Assembly: GCF_918741285.1 (NCBI RefSeq)
Contig: NZ_CAKKNC010000010.1
Location: 78,417-142,416 of the forward strand
DNA: 64,000 nucleotides
Source of the DNA: Sphingobium sp. CECT 9361
Lineage (GTDB): Bacteria > Pseudomonadota > Alphaproteobacteria > Sphingomonadales > Sphingomonadaceae
Direction: 5' to 3'
Shown here: positions 10,501-19,211 of the stretch, in pieces
Position numbering within the stretch: position 1 is the first letter of the stretch
How the letters are laid out: each line of letters begins with the position of its first letter
Notes under the pieces: model-generated
What the model was told of the DNA's origin: nothing
Databases searched by the model: none
The model's input: only the letters and a program-made list of their open reading frames with translations
Position numbers and translations under genes: made by a program

Positions 10501-10827
10501 CGCACGGTGCTCGGCGCCTCGATGATGGGCGTGCGAGGGCAGGTCCAGCGTGAGGGCGAGGTCATTCACCTCATTGCCCAGCGCCTCGATGACCTGTCGC
10601 CCCTTCTCGCCAGCGTCGGCCATCGTGCCGACGTTTCCGAAGTCTACCGCGTCAGTCGTGTCGATGTAGTCAAAAGCCCGATGCGCCCGGACCCACGCGA
10701 CCTCGGCGCGTCGCCGCTTGGCAGGTCACCGCGGGATATCTTCATTCCGGATCTCCGCCTTGGGTCTGGTATCGTTCCAGGGCAGCCGACAGAAGGCATC
10801 AAGGTTAAGCCGCGTGACTTCCGCTAA
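7513..10827 (+). CDS. dnaE2: DnaE2 (ImuC), error-prone DNA polymerase III alpha subunit
   Basis: 1104 residues from the GTG at 7513, which overlaps the imuB stop. It begins [20 protein letters not shown], the N-terminal PHP domain. The C-family polymerase palm carries [10 protein letters not shown] near residues 376-385, with catalytic aspartates. A finger region and C-terminal OB-fold ([23 protein letters not shown]) follow. Its length fits the DnaE2 class. It makes mutagenic bypass products with ImuA and ImuB under LexA control. The accessory-element location suggests a transferable mutasome. Confidence 0.93.
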   Translation: MTADSGYVELQVTTHFSFLRGASSPEELFAAAALLGLPALGIVDRHSVAGIVRAWDAEKTTGVRSIVGCRLDLTDGTALLVYPADKAAYGRMCRLLSVGKGRAGKGACHLDWSDLEEWHDGLIALLVPDGADATTETALARMRRIFGNRCYAALSIRRRPRDAIRLRDLAAMAAAARVPTVATNDVLYHAPDRRLLQDVVTCIREKCTVDDLGERREGFADRHLKTAAEMERLFRRYLKDVSPVARTVELAARCTFSLEELKYQYPDEIQVPGRTPQEELARLTWEKAPERYPEGLDAKVRSQLEHELRLIADLDYAPYFLTVHSIVMEARRREILCQGRGSAANSAVCYVLGITSIDPVRSELLFERFVSAERREPPDIDVDFEHERREEVIQWIYETYGRDRSALTAVVTRYRARGAVREVGKALGLSEDMTAGLSGAVWGWSREGVEEKHAAELNMDLSDKRLMLTLELARQLINTPRHLSQHPGGFVLTRDRLDELVPIEPAAMEDRQVIEWDKDDIDLLGFMKVDVLALGMLSCMRRAFEFLENDKGIKHDLATIPAEDPATYAMIRKADTLGVFQIESRAQMASIPLMAPKTFYDLVIQVAIVRPGPIQGDMVHPYRRRRNGEEAVTYPTEELRRVLEKTLGVPLFQEQAMRVAIECAGFTASEADLLRRAMATFKLTGGVSHFRDKLIDGMVARGYDREFAEKTFKQIEGFGSYGFPESHAASFALIAYASSWVKCHHPDAFCAALLNAQPMGFYAPAQIVRDARQHGVEIRPIDVNHSRWDCTLEEAAGRYKAVRLGLRMVRDLANADGAAIVTARGKQLYSNVEEIQRRAGVGRGALDRIGEADGFGSLALSRRSGLWDVKGLGNAALPLFAAADERDGKLRQEAIEPTVLLAPMGEGAEVVEDYRASGLSLRAHPLAFLRDELKARKMITCEQLQTVKDGRWIELAGIVLVRQKPGSAKGVMFITLEDETNVANLVVWTNVFEKNRRTVLGASMMGVRGQVQREGEVIHLIAQRLDDLSPLLASVGHRADVSEVYRVSRVDVVKSPMRPDPRDLGASPLGRSPRDIFIPDLRLGSGIVPGQPTEGIKVKPRDFR

Positions 10828-10899
10828 TAAGCTTTTGTCCGCGCGCCGTGGTTTCATATTCCGGTCGCCACTGCCATGATCGGTGCTTGAGCGTGGATA

Positions 10900-11712
10900 T
10901 TGAGCGGGAGACGATTCGTCGCGGCAGGAACGACCAAGGACGCTCTGACAAGCACACCGCTCGATTACCCTTTCGAGATCTGGCCGGCCTGCTTCGCGCT
11001 GCATAATGGTCAGGCCGAGCGTCTGCCCGTAGCGTCTTTGCCGCTCGACAACCTTGGTGACTATCGATCGATCGTCGCGAAGCTAGAGCCCGCCAGTATC
11101 GACCCGCGCCGCAGCGCCTTTAATATACCCAATCCCATAGGTCTCTTGAGCTGCGGATCGAATGCCAGCCCACGCAGGATGGCAGAGAAGCTGAACAGCA
11201 GTACGAGCAGCGCAGCACTAGGTGTTCGTGTTTCGACCACTTCCTATGTGCCGTGCTACGGGGCCACTCTATCCTATTATGGCAGCGTACCGGCGACGTT
11301 CGCTGCGCGGTCAGGAAGCGCACTCCCGTTCCTGATCATCACCGATGCGACGAATTTGGACGCGATGGTGGAATCCGAGACCCGAACAGGAAATTACGAT
11401 CTTTATCGCTCGATAGAGGGCAACGCCGCGATCGACTGCGAAATGCCGGTCTATGCCTTCATATGCCGCTTTGGGCCGTTGTTGCTCGATGGCGAAATCT
11501 GTCGATTGGCGGAGTTTCAAGCCGACGAAAATCTCGGCGTCTCGCAGAGGTCGCTGGTTGGCGATTTGCTTGAGCGATTGGGCTATGATGTCACGCCCGA
11601 TCGCTTCGCTGAACAGGTTGGTGATAAGGCGTGGTGGGCCGAACTGCGCGGTCGGATCATCGACCGCTTCGCTTCAAGTCCCGATTTAGAGGGGTTCGAG
11701 CGCCTTGGTTGA
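10900..11712 (+). CDS. unknown protein A of a two-gene unit
   Basis: 270 residues from a TTG at 10900; a stop lies 10 bp upstream and no ATG is near, so TTG is the only full-length start. I do not recognise the family. The N-terminal part (LDYPFEIWPACFALHNGQAE) looks conserved and globular and has no signal peptide or membrane segment. The stop overlaps the TTG start of the next gene by 8 bp, so the two are probably translated together. It follows dnaE2 by about 70 bp and may share its transcript. Confidence 0.6.
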   Translation: MSGRRFVAAGTTKDALTSTPLDYPFEIWPACFALHNGQAERLPVASLPLDNLGDYRSIVAKLEPASIDPRRSAFNIPNPIGLLSCGSNASPRRMAEKLNSSTSSAALGVRVSTTSYVPCYGATLSYYGSVPATFAARSGSALPFLIITDATNLDAMVESETRTGNYDLYRSIEGNAAIDCEMPVYAFICRFGPLLLDGEICRLAEFQADENLGVSQRSLVGDLLERLGYDVTPDRFAEQVGDKAWWAELRGRIIDRFASSPDLEGFERLG

Positions 11713-12859
11713 ACCCGCCGCCCTCGATCCTGAAATCTTTCCGCCTGAGAATGCGATAGCGGCCAGCGCAACCACCGATCGAGCCCGATTGGCACGAGGC
11801 TATTATGTCATCGTGACACCCAAGACGAAGAAGGCGTTGGGCTTGGGCCGGTGGGCAGCGTTGGTGTTCGTTCACCCTGTCCTGGCGCACATCGACGACG
11901 ACCGAAAAATGCGAGACTATCTCGCGATCCACTGCCGGGTTCGGGTGGATAGGAGGATGCCGGACGAACTCGGCAAGGTCTGCCTCGACCAGACTTTGCG
12001 GAACGCGCTTGGCATTCCGTTCGGTCTCTTTCCGGCGCTGAAACCTGAGCTCCCGCTATTCCTGTTCCCGGCGAGCCGGACTTGGTCGGCAACGCTACGC
12101 CTGATCGTCGCCAGTGTGTTCGGTCTCCGCTTCCTGGCAGCCCGCTCGGCCCCCGCAGCCGTGGCCGATATCGAGAAGGGCTACGTCCGACTCCCGGATG
12201 ACTTGCTGTCTGTTATTGGCGCCCTTCCTGCCGACGACGTGGTAGTCGAGCGGCCGATCGCCGTCGGTGGCCCTAAGCTTACCAAGTTTCGCATCATCTC
12301 GGAAAAGCTGAGCACCGCGATCGCCAGCAAGGGATTCCTTGACGATCGGCGCGACCGGTCAGGGTCGGGGCAACTTGCACCGCCTGCCAAGAGCAGCCTG
12401 CTGGATCGTTTCCGAATGGCATCGCCCCCGACGCACCTGCCCCTAAATCTGCGTTATCCGAGGACCAAGGATCTCCTCTACGATTACAAGACCTTCGCAG
12501 ATGCGGGAATGATCGAACCCAATGTTGTGACAGGGTTGGCGGCTCTCGAGGTCACAGAGACCGACGTGCCGTCTATCTTCATGGACCGCGATGCCAGAAC
12601 GAAAGGCATCAATCCGGACAGGCCCGCCGAGGCAGCCGATTATCTGACGCCCTTCATGGTGCGGCGGAGCATCTTGTCCGCGGCAGCGCGTGACTCGTTG
12701 GGAACCGCGTTTGCGGTCACCATTTCCCTGATCCAGTTTCCGTTGATCTTCGTTGCGAATAAGGCCGGGATCTCGGTGTGCCAGTGGATCGCCGGCGTCA
12801 CCGTGGCGCTCATCGTCAGCCTCGCTTTGATGATCGCAAGACTGCGCCAGCAAATCTGA
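11705..12859 (+). CDS. unknown protein B with two C-terminal membrane helices
   Basis: 384 residues from the TTG at 11705. The first 310 residues are soluble, without a motif I recognise. The last 60 hold two hydrophobic segments (TAFAVTISLIQFPLIFVA and WIAGVTVALIVSLALMIA) separated by a short loop, then a basic tail, so the protein is tail-anchored with the bulk in the cytoplasm. Another hydrophobic stretch (LRLIVASVFGLRFLA) lies near residue 140. Coupling to protein A suggests a soluble partner plus a membrane component. Confidence 0.6.
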   Translation: MVEPAALDPEIFPPENAIAASATTDRARLARGYYVIVTPKTKKALGLGRWAALVFVHPVLAHIDDDRKMRDYLAIHCRVRVDRRMPDELGKVCLDQTLRNALGIPFGLFPALKPELPLFLFPASRTWSATLRLIVASVFGLRFLAARSAPAAVADIEKGYVRLPDDLLSVIGALPADDVVVERPIAVGGPKLTKFRIISEKLSTAIASKGFLDDRRDRSGSGQLAPPAKSSLLDRFRMASPPTHLPLNLRYPRTKDLLYDYKTFADAGMIEPNVVTGLAALEVTETDVPSIFMDRDARTKGINPDRPAEAADYLTPFMVRRSILSAAARDSLGTAFAVTISLIQFPLIFVANKAGISVCQWIAGVTVALIVSLALMIARLRQQI

Positions 12860-12919
12860 TCGGACCTTCCCCTATTATTGCGGTGGGCGAAGCGGATCCC
12901 GAAGGAGCCGTGGGAACCA

Positions 12920-13117
12920 TCACTGAAGCGTCGTACCGGACGTCATTGTCAGGGCAACCGCGTTGCGAATAACGAACCAGGTCGCCAGCTGCTCATAGTC
13001 CTTCGCCGTCGTAAACTCATCTATCTTCGCCTGCAGGAAGGCGGCCACGCCGTCGCCATGCGTGGCGATGAGTTCGCGTGCGGTCTGGTACGCTTTTGCT
13101 TCTTCGTCTCTATTCAC
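12920..13117 (-). CDS. small DUF6961-like protein
   Basis: 65 residues starting MNRDEEAKAYQTARELIATH and ending in ATWFVIRNAVALTM, a small helical protein I recall as DUF6961-like in sphingomonads. No catalytic residue is evident. It lies alone on the minus strand between the unknown two-gene unit and the MerR-like gene. Confidence 0.6.
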   Translation of the reverse strand: MNRDEEAKAYQTARELIATHGDGVAAFLQAKIDEFTTAKDYEQLATWFVIRNAVALTMTSGTTLQ

Positions 13118-13269
13118 AGCGGTGTAAAACTAACTCCCTTGTAGACCGGACGTCTAGCGGCGTCGCACGATTCCCTCGAAGGAACGCGCGATGTATGGAG
13201 GTCGGCGCTGATCGTTAAGGGCGATGTTCTCATCGCCGCTTGCGCGTTCGATCGGATCGGACCCCGGCT

Positions 13270-14061
13270 TCAGGCTGCCTTACGCCGGCCGGCGCGATCG
13301 TCGGCGAGGCGATCAAGACTGTTGCGGATCGCGAGCCCGACATTGATGCGCAGTCGGGTCACGGCATTTTGGTGGGCGTGGAGATAAGCAGCTTCCTGTT
13401 CGCGCAGGGCGTCGGCGGATTCGCGATCGACCGAGAAGTCGAAGCTCTTGAGCCCTTCATGGATCGCTGCGATGCGGGCCTCGCTTCCTCGGCCGGTGAT
13501 GCGATATTCGGGACTGGCTGGCATCGCCTTCGACACTGGCGAGAAGACCCCGATCTCCAAATCGTGCCACCGGGTCAGGACATAGGTCTGGTCGACTATC
13601 TCGACGACCATGTCCCCGCGCAAGGCCGTCCAGGGCTGGTAGATCTCGGTGTGGAAACGAAGACGGTCGTGGAGCCAATAGTCGTCATCGAGGTCGAACT
13701 GGGGAAGACAGCGGTCCCAGGGCTGGTGCCCGGGCGTGGGGTTGAGCGGGCGCTGGAGGTAGGTCTGCAGGTTTGATGGCAGCCGACCTTTCGTATGCCG
13801 GTAATCCTCTGCCATCACGCCAGCGAGGCGTGCCGCGACCAGCAATTCCATACCCGCCTTGTGGAAGGCGCCTAGCAGCGCGATCGCCCCTAAGCCGACG
13901 CCGTCATAGCTGCGGTGCCCTCCTCGCCCACCTTCGCCCTCGGCAGCCGGTGGCGCCAACCCCTGCTCGATGAGGAGTGACACATTGCGGGGCGTCAGTT
14001 CCGCAGCAACGGCAAGCTCGCGTGAGCTGAAACGATCTTTGGCATGAAACGGGCGAGCCAT
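13270..14061 (-). CDS. MerR-family-like transcriptional regulator
   Basis: 263 residues from the ATG at 14061 (MARPFHAKDRFSSRELAVAA); the upstream frame extension is only noncoding operator. The N-terminus has a MerR-type winged HTH (SSRELAVAAELTPRNVSLLI, a wing with GGHRSYDGVGL, then ALLGAFHKAGM). The remaining 170 residues are an effector region unlike the short metal-sensing type. A 46-bp dyad ends 4 bp upstream of the start codon, so strong autoregulation is likely. No obvious target gene is adjacent. Confidence 0.7.
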   Translation of the reverse strand: MARPFHAKDRFSSRELAVAAELTPRNVSLLIEQGLAPPAAEGEGGRGGHRSYDGVGLGAIALLGAFHKAGMELLVAARLAGVMAEDYRHTKGRLPSNLQTYLQRPLNPTPGHQPWDRCLPQFDLDDDYWLHDRLRFHTEIYQPWTALRGDMVVEIVDQTYVLTRWHDLEIGVFSPVSKAMPASPEYRITGRGSEARIAAIHEGLKSFDFSVDRESADALREQEAAYLHAHQNAVTRLRINVGLAIRNSLDRLADDRAGRRKAA

Positions 14062-14064
14062 GAA

Positions 14065-14110
14065 ACTTCCAGTTTGTGTGAGTGGAATCACACTTACACA
14101 AACTGGAAGT
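14065..14110. promoter_or_regulatory. 46-bp near-perfect dyad in front of the MerR-like gene
   Basis: The 20-bp left arm at 14065-14084 (ACTTCCAGTTTGTGTGAGTG) pairs with the right arm at 14091-14110 with one mismatch around a 6-bp spacer. It lies directly before the start codon of the MerR-like gene, overlapping the expected ribosome-binding region. It could be an operator or an mRNA hairpin that controls translation. Confidence 0.7.
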
Positions 14111-14210
14111 ACCGTCAACACCCCGTGGAAGTGGTGCGTGAGCCTTTGGGACTCAGGTTAACACGTGCCACCTTCTCGGAATGTCGAGCAGGCGAGACGA
14201 ATGAGTCACG

Positions 14211-14918
14211 TCACTTCAGTCGGACGATCGGGGAGCCGCGCGCTCGGTCGAGGACAAATACCTCTGCGAAAGGCAGGTCGGCGGCAGCAGCAGCATGGGC
14301 CTCAACGAGCGCTTCGGTCTGACGGTTAGGCGAAGAGCCGATAGGCGCGGTGATAAGCAGGATGTGTCCGCTGAATTTTACGTGATCCTTGCCCGCCATC
14401 CGATTGGTGATTGAATCATCAATCACACGGTCAACCGAGGTCCTTGCGTTCATCACTCTGCCTCGGTCCCTGACCTTTGCGAAGGTCTCCTTGGTTGCGT
14501 CGTCCGGAAGCGCAATAAAACCCGGGACCGCTTTGCCGCCGGCCATGTTTTTGGCCGTTTCAATACCAGATCTGGCCAAGGCTCCCGTGACTTCGATGCC
14601 GATCGGCTCAGCTCCGGGCTCGGGCGTCAGCCAGGCATCGGGTGGCTGATCGTCGAGCGGAAAGCGCACCCGGGCGGAATCCGGATACTCCGCGGACAGG
14701 AAATGCTCGACCGGCACGACCTCGTCCCGAAGTTTCTTCCAGGGCTTCTTGCCTTCGCGAAACGCCTGGATGTCGGCGTCGGCGATCGGGAGCGTGCTAA
14801 ACGCCGTAACCCGCTCCCGAAGCGTCGCGACGGTAACGCCGCCCTCTGCAGAAATCTCGGCATAGACCTCCGCTAGAGTGGCCGCAGTGAACGGGTCTGG
14901 ATGTTCGGCTGAGGCCAT
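14211..14918 (-). CDS. hypothetical protein, possible PD-(D/E)xK-like core
   Basis: 235 residues, family not recognised. The middle contains PDAWLTPEPGAEPIGIEVTG, where an aspartate is followed by a hydrophobic-E-V-T strand, similar to nuclease-fold cores, but the lysine is replaced by threonine. It could be an inactive member or unrelated. It precedes the MerR-like gene on the same strand, with the 46-bp dyad between them. Upstream lies a DUF3606-like gene. Confidence 0.5.
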   Translation of the reverse strand: MASAEHPDPFTAATLAEVYAEISAEGGVTVATLRERVTAFSTLPIADADIQAFREGKKPWKKLRDEVVPVEHFLSAEYPDSARVRFPLDDQPPDAWLTPEPGAEPIGIEVTGALARSGIETAKNMAGGKAVPGFIALPDDATKETFAKVRDRGRVMNARTSVDRVIDDSITNRMAGKDHVKFSGHILLITAPIGSSPNRQTEALVEAHAAAAADLPFAEVFVLDRARGSPIVRLK

Positions 14919-14931
14919 GCGTTCGAGATTC

Positions 14932-15108
14932 CTACCGCTTTAGATACTCTTCAACCGCCTCGGCGCCGTTGCCGACGGCCTTCACCGCCTTTTCGAGTTC
15001 GTCGCGGGTGACGCCGAACTTCTTGGTCCAATACGCGACTTCATAATCCTCGCCGAGCGCGATGCGCGAGCTATCCTGCGGCGAGCGGAGTGTCTTGTCG
15101 TCAGCCAT
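14932..15108 (-). CDS. DUF3606-like small protein
   Basis: 58 residues, MADDKTLRSPQDSSRIALGE then DYEVAYWTKKFGVTRDELEK and a short acidic-basic tail. This matches the DUF3606 pattern (short helical protein, function unknown, often near stress genes in alphaproteobacteria). A purine-rich AGGAGG-like site precedes the start (AAGGAGGTATTC). It ends 14 bp before the next minus-strand gene start. Confidence 0.8.
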   Translation of the reverse strand: MADDKTLRSPQDSSRIALGEDYEVAYWTKKFGVTRDELEKAVKAVGNGAEAVEEYLKR

Positions 15109-15256
15109 TTGAATACCTCCTTGATGCGGCGTGTGACCTTGATGGAACGCCGATCGTCATCGGTGTTTCCGCCGACCCTTCACGAAGGCGCGCTGTGTCG
15201 ATGAACCGAGTCACATCAGCGCTGGAACGAGTCCGCCAGGCACGAGTCTATCAGGC

Positions 15257-17146
15257 ATGGCCAAGTTGCTCGCAGAACCAGGGGAAGGAAGGGCGCGGAA
15301 ACCGTCGAGGGCTCGAGCTTTACCAGCTTTGAGACCGCCCCCTTTTCAACCCGTCCAGCTGGCAACTTTGGTCGACACAGTTCCAACCGGCGATCGCTGG
15401 CTCCACGAAATGAAATATGATGGCTACCGGCTGCTCGTCGCCGTCGGCGGCAAGGAAGCCCGCGCCTACACGCGGTCCGGCCTGGACTGGTCGGAAAAGT
15501 TCGCCGGCATCGTCGGCGAGGCGGGCAAGCTCAACATTCGGTCGGCGCTGCTCGACGGTGAGGCTGTCGTGATGGATGATAGCGGGCGTTCCAGTTTCCA
15601 GGGTCTCCAGGGAGCGCTCAAAGGCGCGCCGTCCAGTATCGATTACATCGCTTTCGATCTGCTCGAGCTCGACGGGGAAGATCTTACCCGGTTGCCCCTC
15701 ACGGAGCGGAAGGCGAAGCTGCGGGAGATCCTCCCCGAAGGAAGCCACCGCATCCGATATTCGGAACATATCGAGGGCAACGGTGAGAAGCTGCTTCACA
15801 GTTTCTGCGACGCCGGGCTCGAGGGCGTCATCTCAAAGAAGGCCGACGGCCGCTACATCGGTTCGCGCTCGGGCGGCTGGCTTAAGACCAAATGCATCAA
15901 GCGTCAGGAGTTTATCATCATCGGCTGGACGCCGTCGGCCAAGTCGCGCGGGTTTCGTTCGTTGATCCTCGGGATCCATGAGGGGGGCGAGCTGCGATAC
16001 GCCGGCAAGGTCGGAACGGGCTTCAGCATGGATGAGATCCTGCGCCTGATGGAGACGATGCGCCCGCTCGAACAGGCGACACCGACCGTAAAGGCGCCTC
16101 GCGCAGAGGTCCGCGGCGCCCATTGGCTTCAACCCAAGCTCGTAGCGGAGATCGCTTATACCGAAATGACCAATGAGGGCACGCTGCGCCATCCCAGCTA
16201 CCTCGGGCTCCGCGCCGACAAGAAGGCTGAAGCAGTCATTCTCGAGGTCGAGCAACCGGTGAGCGAGATCGCCGCTCCGGCGGTGTCGCGCATCAAGATC
16301 AGCAACACCGATCGCGTCATCTTTCCAGAATCCAGCATCACCAAAGGCCAGCTGGCGGACCATTATGCGGCTGTCGCGCTGATAATGCTGCCTTGGATGG
16401 GCAGCCGCCCGATCAGTCTGGTGCGCTGTCCGCAGGGCCGCGCCAAAAAGTGCTTCTTCCAGAAACATGATGCGGGCAGCTTTGGCGACGCCGTCAAACA
16501 TGTCGGCATTCTCGAGAAGGACGGCCACGAGGAGCCCTATCTCTTCGTCGATACCGCTGATGGCCTGATGACTTGCGTCCAGATGGGAACGATCGAATTC
16601 CACGGCTGGGGTGCCCGTATCGAGGATGTCGAAAAGGCTGACCGGCTTGTTTTCGATCTGGACCCGGACGAGGGGCTGGACTTTGAGAATGTGCGCACGG
16701 CCGCCTTTCATTTCCGCGACATCCTGAAGTCGATCGGGCTTGAGACCTTTCCGATGGTCACCGGCGGCAAGGGCGTCCATGTAATCGCGCCGCTCGTACC
16801 GGCGGCCGAATGGCCGGAGGTGAAGGATTTCGCGCACAGGCTGGCCCAGGCCGTTGCGCAAAGCGATCCACAAAACTTCACCGCGGCGCTGCCCAAAGCG
16901 CAGCGCAAGGGACGTATCTTCGTCGATTATCTGCGCAATCAGCGCGGTGCGACGGCTGTCATGCCCTATTCGGTCCGGGCACGCCCGGGAGCGCCCGTCG
17001 CCGCGCCCATCAGCTGGAAGGAGATGGAGACGATCGATGCGCCGAACCATTTTCATATCGGCGATGCCGCCGAGCTCGTGAAGCGGGCTGCTTCCAAAGC
17101 GCTGAAAGACTGGGGCCGCGCCGACCAAACGTTGCCGGATCTGTGA
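15257..17146 (+). CDS. ligD: LigD, ATP-dependent DNA ligase-polymerase without the phosphoesterase domain
   Basis: 629 residues. The ligase domain is first (about 30-330), with the adenylation lysine K53 in EMKYDGYR and nucleotidyltransferase motifs SALLDGEAV and GVISKK...GGWLKTK. The primase-polymerase domain follows (about 350-610), with LVFDLDPDEG near residue 466 and VTGGKGVHVIAP near 500. The N-terminal 3'-phosphoesterase module of long LigD proteins is absent. LigD normally acts with Ku in end joining; no ku gene is in the window. It is followed 4 bp later by an exonuclease III gene. Confidence 0.9.
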   Translation: MAKLLAEPGEGRARKPSRARALPALRPPPFQPVQLATLVDTVPTGDRWLHEMKYDGYRLLVAVGGKEARAYTRSGLDWSEKFAGIVGEAGKLNIRSALLDGEAVVMDDSGRSSFQGLQGALKGAPSSIDYIAFDLLELDGEDLTRLPLTERKAKLREILPEGSHRIRYSEHIEGNGEKLLHSFCDAGLEGVISKKADGRYIGSRSGGWLKTKCIKRQEFIIIGWTPSAKSRGFRSLILGIHEGGELRYAGKVGTGFSMDEILRLMETMRPLEQATPTVKAPRAEVRGAHWLQPKLVAEIAYTEMTNEGTLRHPSYLGLRADKKAEAVILEVEQPVSEIAAPAVSRIKISNTDRVIFPESSITKGQLADHYAAVALIMLPWMGSRPISLVRCPQGRAKKCFFQKHDAGSFGDAVKHVGILEKDGHEEPYLFVDTADGLMTCVQMGTIEFHGWGARIEDVEKADRLVFDLDPDEGLDFENVRTAAFHFRDILKSIGLETFPMVTGGKGVHVIAPLVPAAEWPEVKDFAHRLAQAVAQSDPQNFTAALPKAQRKGRIFVDYLRNQRGATAVMPYSVRARPGAPVAAPISWKEMETIDAPNHFHIGDAAELVKRAASKALKDWGRADQTLPDL

Positions 17147-17150
17147 CACG

Positions 17151-17951
17151 GTGAAGATCGCCACCTACAACGTGAACGGTGTAAACGGCCGCCTTCCCGT
17201 GCTCCTTCGGTGGCTGACCGAGGCGCAACCCGACATTGCGGTGCTTCAGGAACTGAAAGCGCCGCAGGAGAAGTTCCCTGAGAGCGCGATCCGGGAGCTT
17301 GGTTATGACGTCAGCTGGCATGGGCAGAAGAGCTGGAACGGTGTCGCCATGCTGAGCCGGATCGGCGACATCCATGAAACACGGCGCGGTTTACCGGGAG
17401 ACCCCGATCCAACCCAGAGCCGCTATATTGAAGGCGCAGTGAACGGCATCCTTATCGCAGGCCTGTATCTGCCGAACGGCAATCCCCGCCCGGGCCCGAA
17501 GTTCGATTACAAGCTCGCCTGGTTCGAGCGACTGATCGAGCATGCGGCCGATTTGCTGGCAACCGGCGCGCCGGTGGTCCTGGCCGGCGACTTCAACGTG
17601 ATGCCTACCGAACGAGATGTCTATGAGCCCGAACGCTGGGTGGACGATGCACTCTTCGCTCCAGAGGTCCGCGCCGCTTATTTCAGGCTGCTGGAACAAG
17701 GGTGGACGGACGCGTTGCGGACCGTTCATCCCGATGAGACGATCTACACGTTTTGGGACTATTTCCGGAATGCCTATGGCCGCAACGCCGGGCTACGCAT
17801 CGATCATCTACTGCTCAGTCCCGCGCTCGCGCACCGACTTGTTGATGCGCAGGTCGACCGTCATGTGCGCGGATGGGAAAAGAGCAGCGATCACGCCCCG
17901 ACCTGGATCGAACTGGCCCCGGCAAAGCCGGTGCGAAGGAAGCGCGTATGA
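17151..17951 (+). CDS. exonuclease III / AP endonuclease
   Basis: 266 residues from a GTG, directly downstream of ligD. The EEP-family motifs are complete: TYNVNG at the start, LQELKAP with the metal-binding glutamate, LAGDFNVMPTE, RNAGLRIDHLLLS and SSDHAPTW with the catalytic histidine. This is an XthA/ExoA-type 3'-5' exonuclease and AP endonuclease for base excision repair. Spacing implies cotranscription with ligD. Confidence 0.9.
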   Translation: MKIATYNVNGVNGRLPVLLRWLTEAQPDIAVLQELKAPQEKFPESAIRELGYDVSWHGQKSWNGVAMLSRIGDIHETRRGLPGDPDPTQSRYIEGAVNGILIAGLYLPNGNPRPGPKFDYKLAWFERLIEHAADLLATGAPVVLAGDFNVMPTERDVYEPERWVDDALFAPEVRAAYFRLLEQGWTDALRTVHPDETIYTFWDYFRNAYGRNAGLRIDHLLLSPALAHRLVDAQVDRHVRGWEKSSDHAPTWIELAPAKPVRRKRV

Positions 17952-17998
17952 CGCTCGCACGAGGCCGGCAATGATGACGCGCATGCCTGGCATGATGC

Positions 17999-19111
17999 TC
18001 AGGCCGCTGCTGGGTCGTAGGTATGTTGCGCGTCTTGTTCGAACAGGTGCCCTGCTGGCGCCGAAGAGGCATCCTCGAACGTCGATACGGTCACTCCGAC
18101 AAGGCGGATTGGCTTGGCCGTTGGCAGGACGGACCGGATCAAGTCGAGGGCAGCTTCGCGAAGCTCCACAAACGATGTTATCGCGGACGGACGACTTCGA
18201 CGCCTAGTGATCTGCTGAAAATCAGCATATTTTACCTTCACGGTCGCGGTCCGCCCGAATGCCTGGCGCTTCTCGCACCACGACCAGACCTCCTCGACCA
18301 TGCGAACCACGCCCGCCTCGATCTCGTCGGAGGCGACCAAGTCCTGCCGAAATGTGGTCTCCGATCCGGATGATTTGCGTACCCGGTTAGGATTGACCGG
18401 ACGCTCATCCTCGCCGCGCGCGATCGCAAAGTACCAGTCGGCCGAACTGCCGAAATGCTGCTGGAGGAAAGCGAGCGATTTCGAGCGGAGGTCGCCGCCG
18501 GACTCGATACCCAGCCGCTTCATCTTCTCTGCCGTCACCGGGCCGACGCCGTGAAAGCGCGAGACGGGCAGCGTCTCGACCCAGGCCGCGCCCATGTCGG
18601 GGGTGACTGCAAATTGCCCGTTGGGCTTGCGATGGTCGGACGCAAGCTTGGCGAGAAACTTGTTGTACGATATGCCAGCGGACGCGGTGAGGCCGGTCTC
18701 CGTCAGGATGCGCGCTCGGATTTCCTTGGCGGTGAGCCAGGCGGTCTTCAGGCAGCGGCGATCGGCGGTGACGTCGAGATAGGCCTCGTCGAGCGAGAGA
18801 GGCTGGATGAGGTCTGTGTAATCGGCGAAGATGCTGTGGATCTGCTGCGACACAGCGCGATAGACCTCAAAGCGCGGCGGAACGAAGATGAGGTCGGGAC
18901 AGCGCCTGAGCGCGGTGACGGACGGCAGCGCCGATTTCACGCCGTATGTGCGAGCCTCGTAGCTCGCCGCGGCGACCACACCGCGCGTCGCGCCGTGCCC
19001 AACTGCGACCGGCTTGCCCCTGAGCGACGGGTCGTCACGCTGTTCCACGGACGCGAAGAACGCGTCCATGTCGACATGGATTACCTTTCGGACCGCAGAC
19101 TCGCCAACCAT
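17999..19111 (-). CDS. dinB: DinB, DNA polymerase IV
   Basis: 370 residues. I chose the ATG at 19111 (MVGESAVRKVIHVDMDAFFA) because the polymerase motif begins there. Catalytic acids are visible in VDMDAFFASVEQRD and LSLDEAYLDVT, with the HhH region near LPVSRFHGVGPVTAEKMKRLG. It performs translesion synthesis. A LexA box lies 23 bp upstream of the start. It converges with the ligD-exonuclease III pair. Confidence 0.93.
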   Translation of the reverse strand: MVGESAVRKVIHVDMDAFFASVEQRDDPSLRGKPVAVGHGATRGVVAAASYEARTYGVKSALPSVTALRRCPDLIFVPPRFEVYRAVSQQIHSIFADYTDLIQPLSLDEAYLDVTADRRCLKTAWLTAKEIRARILTETGLTASAGISYNKFLAKLASDHRKPNGQFAVTPDMGAAWVETLPVSRFHGVGPVTAEKMKRLGIESGGDLRSKSLAFLQQHFGSSADWYFAIARGEDERPVNPNRVRKSSGSETTFRQDLVASDEIEAGVVRMVEEVWSWCEKRQAFGRTATVKVKYADFQQITRRRSRPSAITSFVELREAALDLIRSVLPTAKPIRLVGVTVSTFEDASSAPAGHLFEQDAQHTYDPAAA

Positions 19112-19133
19112 GGCGCGTGAAATAACATGAACC

Positions 19134-19148
19134 GAACATAAAGAGAAC
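19134..19148. promoter_or_regulatory. LexA box upstream of dinB
   Basis: GAAC-ATAAAGA-GAAC has the exact 4-7-4 spacing of the alphaproteobacterial LexA site and lies 22 bp before the dinB start at 19111. This supports SOS control of dinB. Confidence 0.85.
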
Positions 19149-19211
19149 GCCGAACGGTCATCAGACGCGTCTGAGCGAGTGTCGCGGTCTCTTCGGAACC
19201 GGTGCCGCGAC

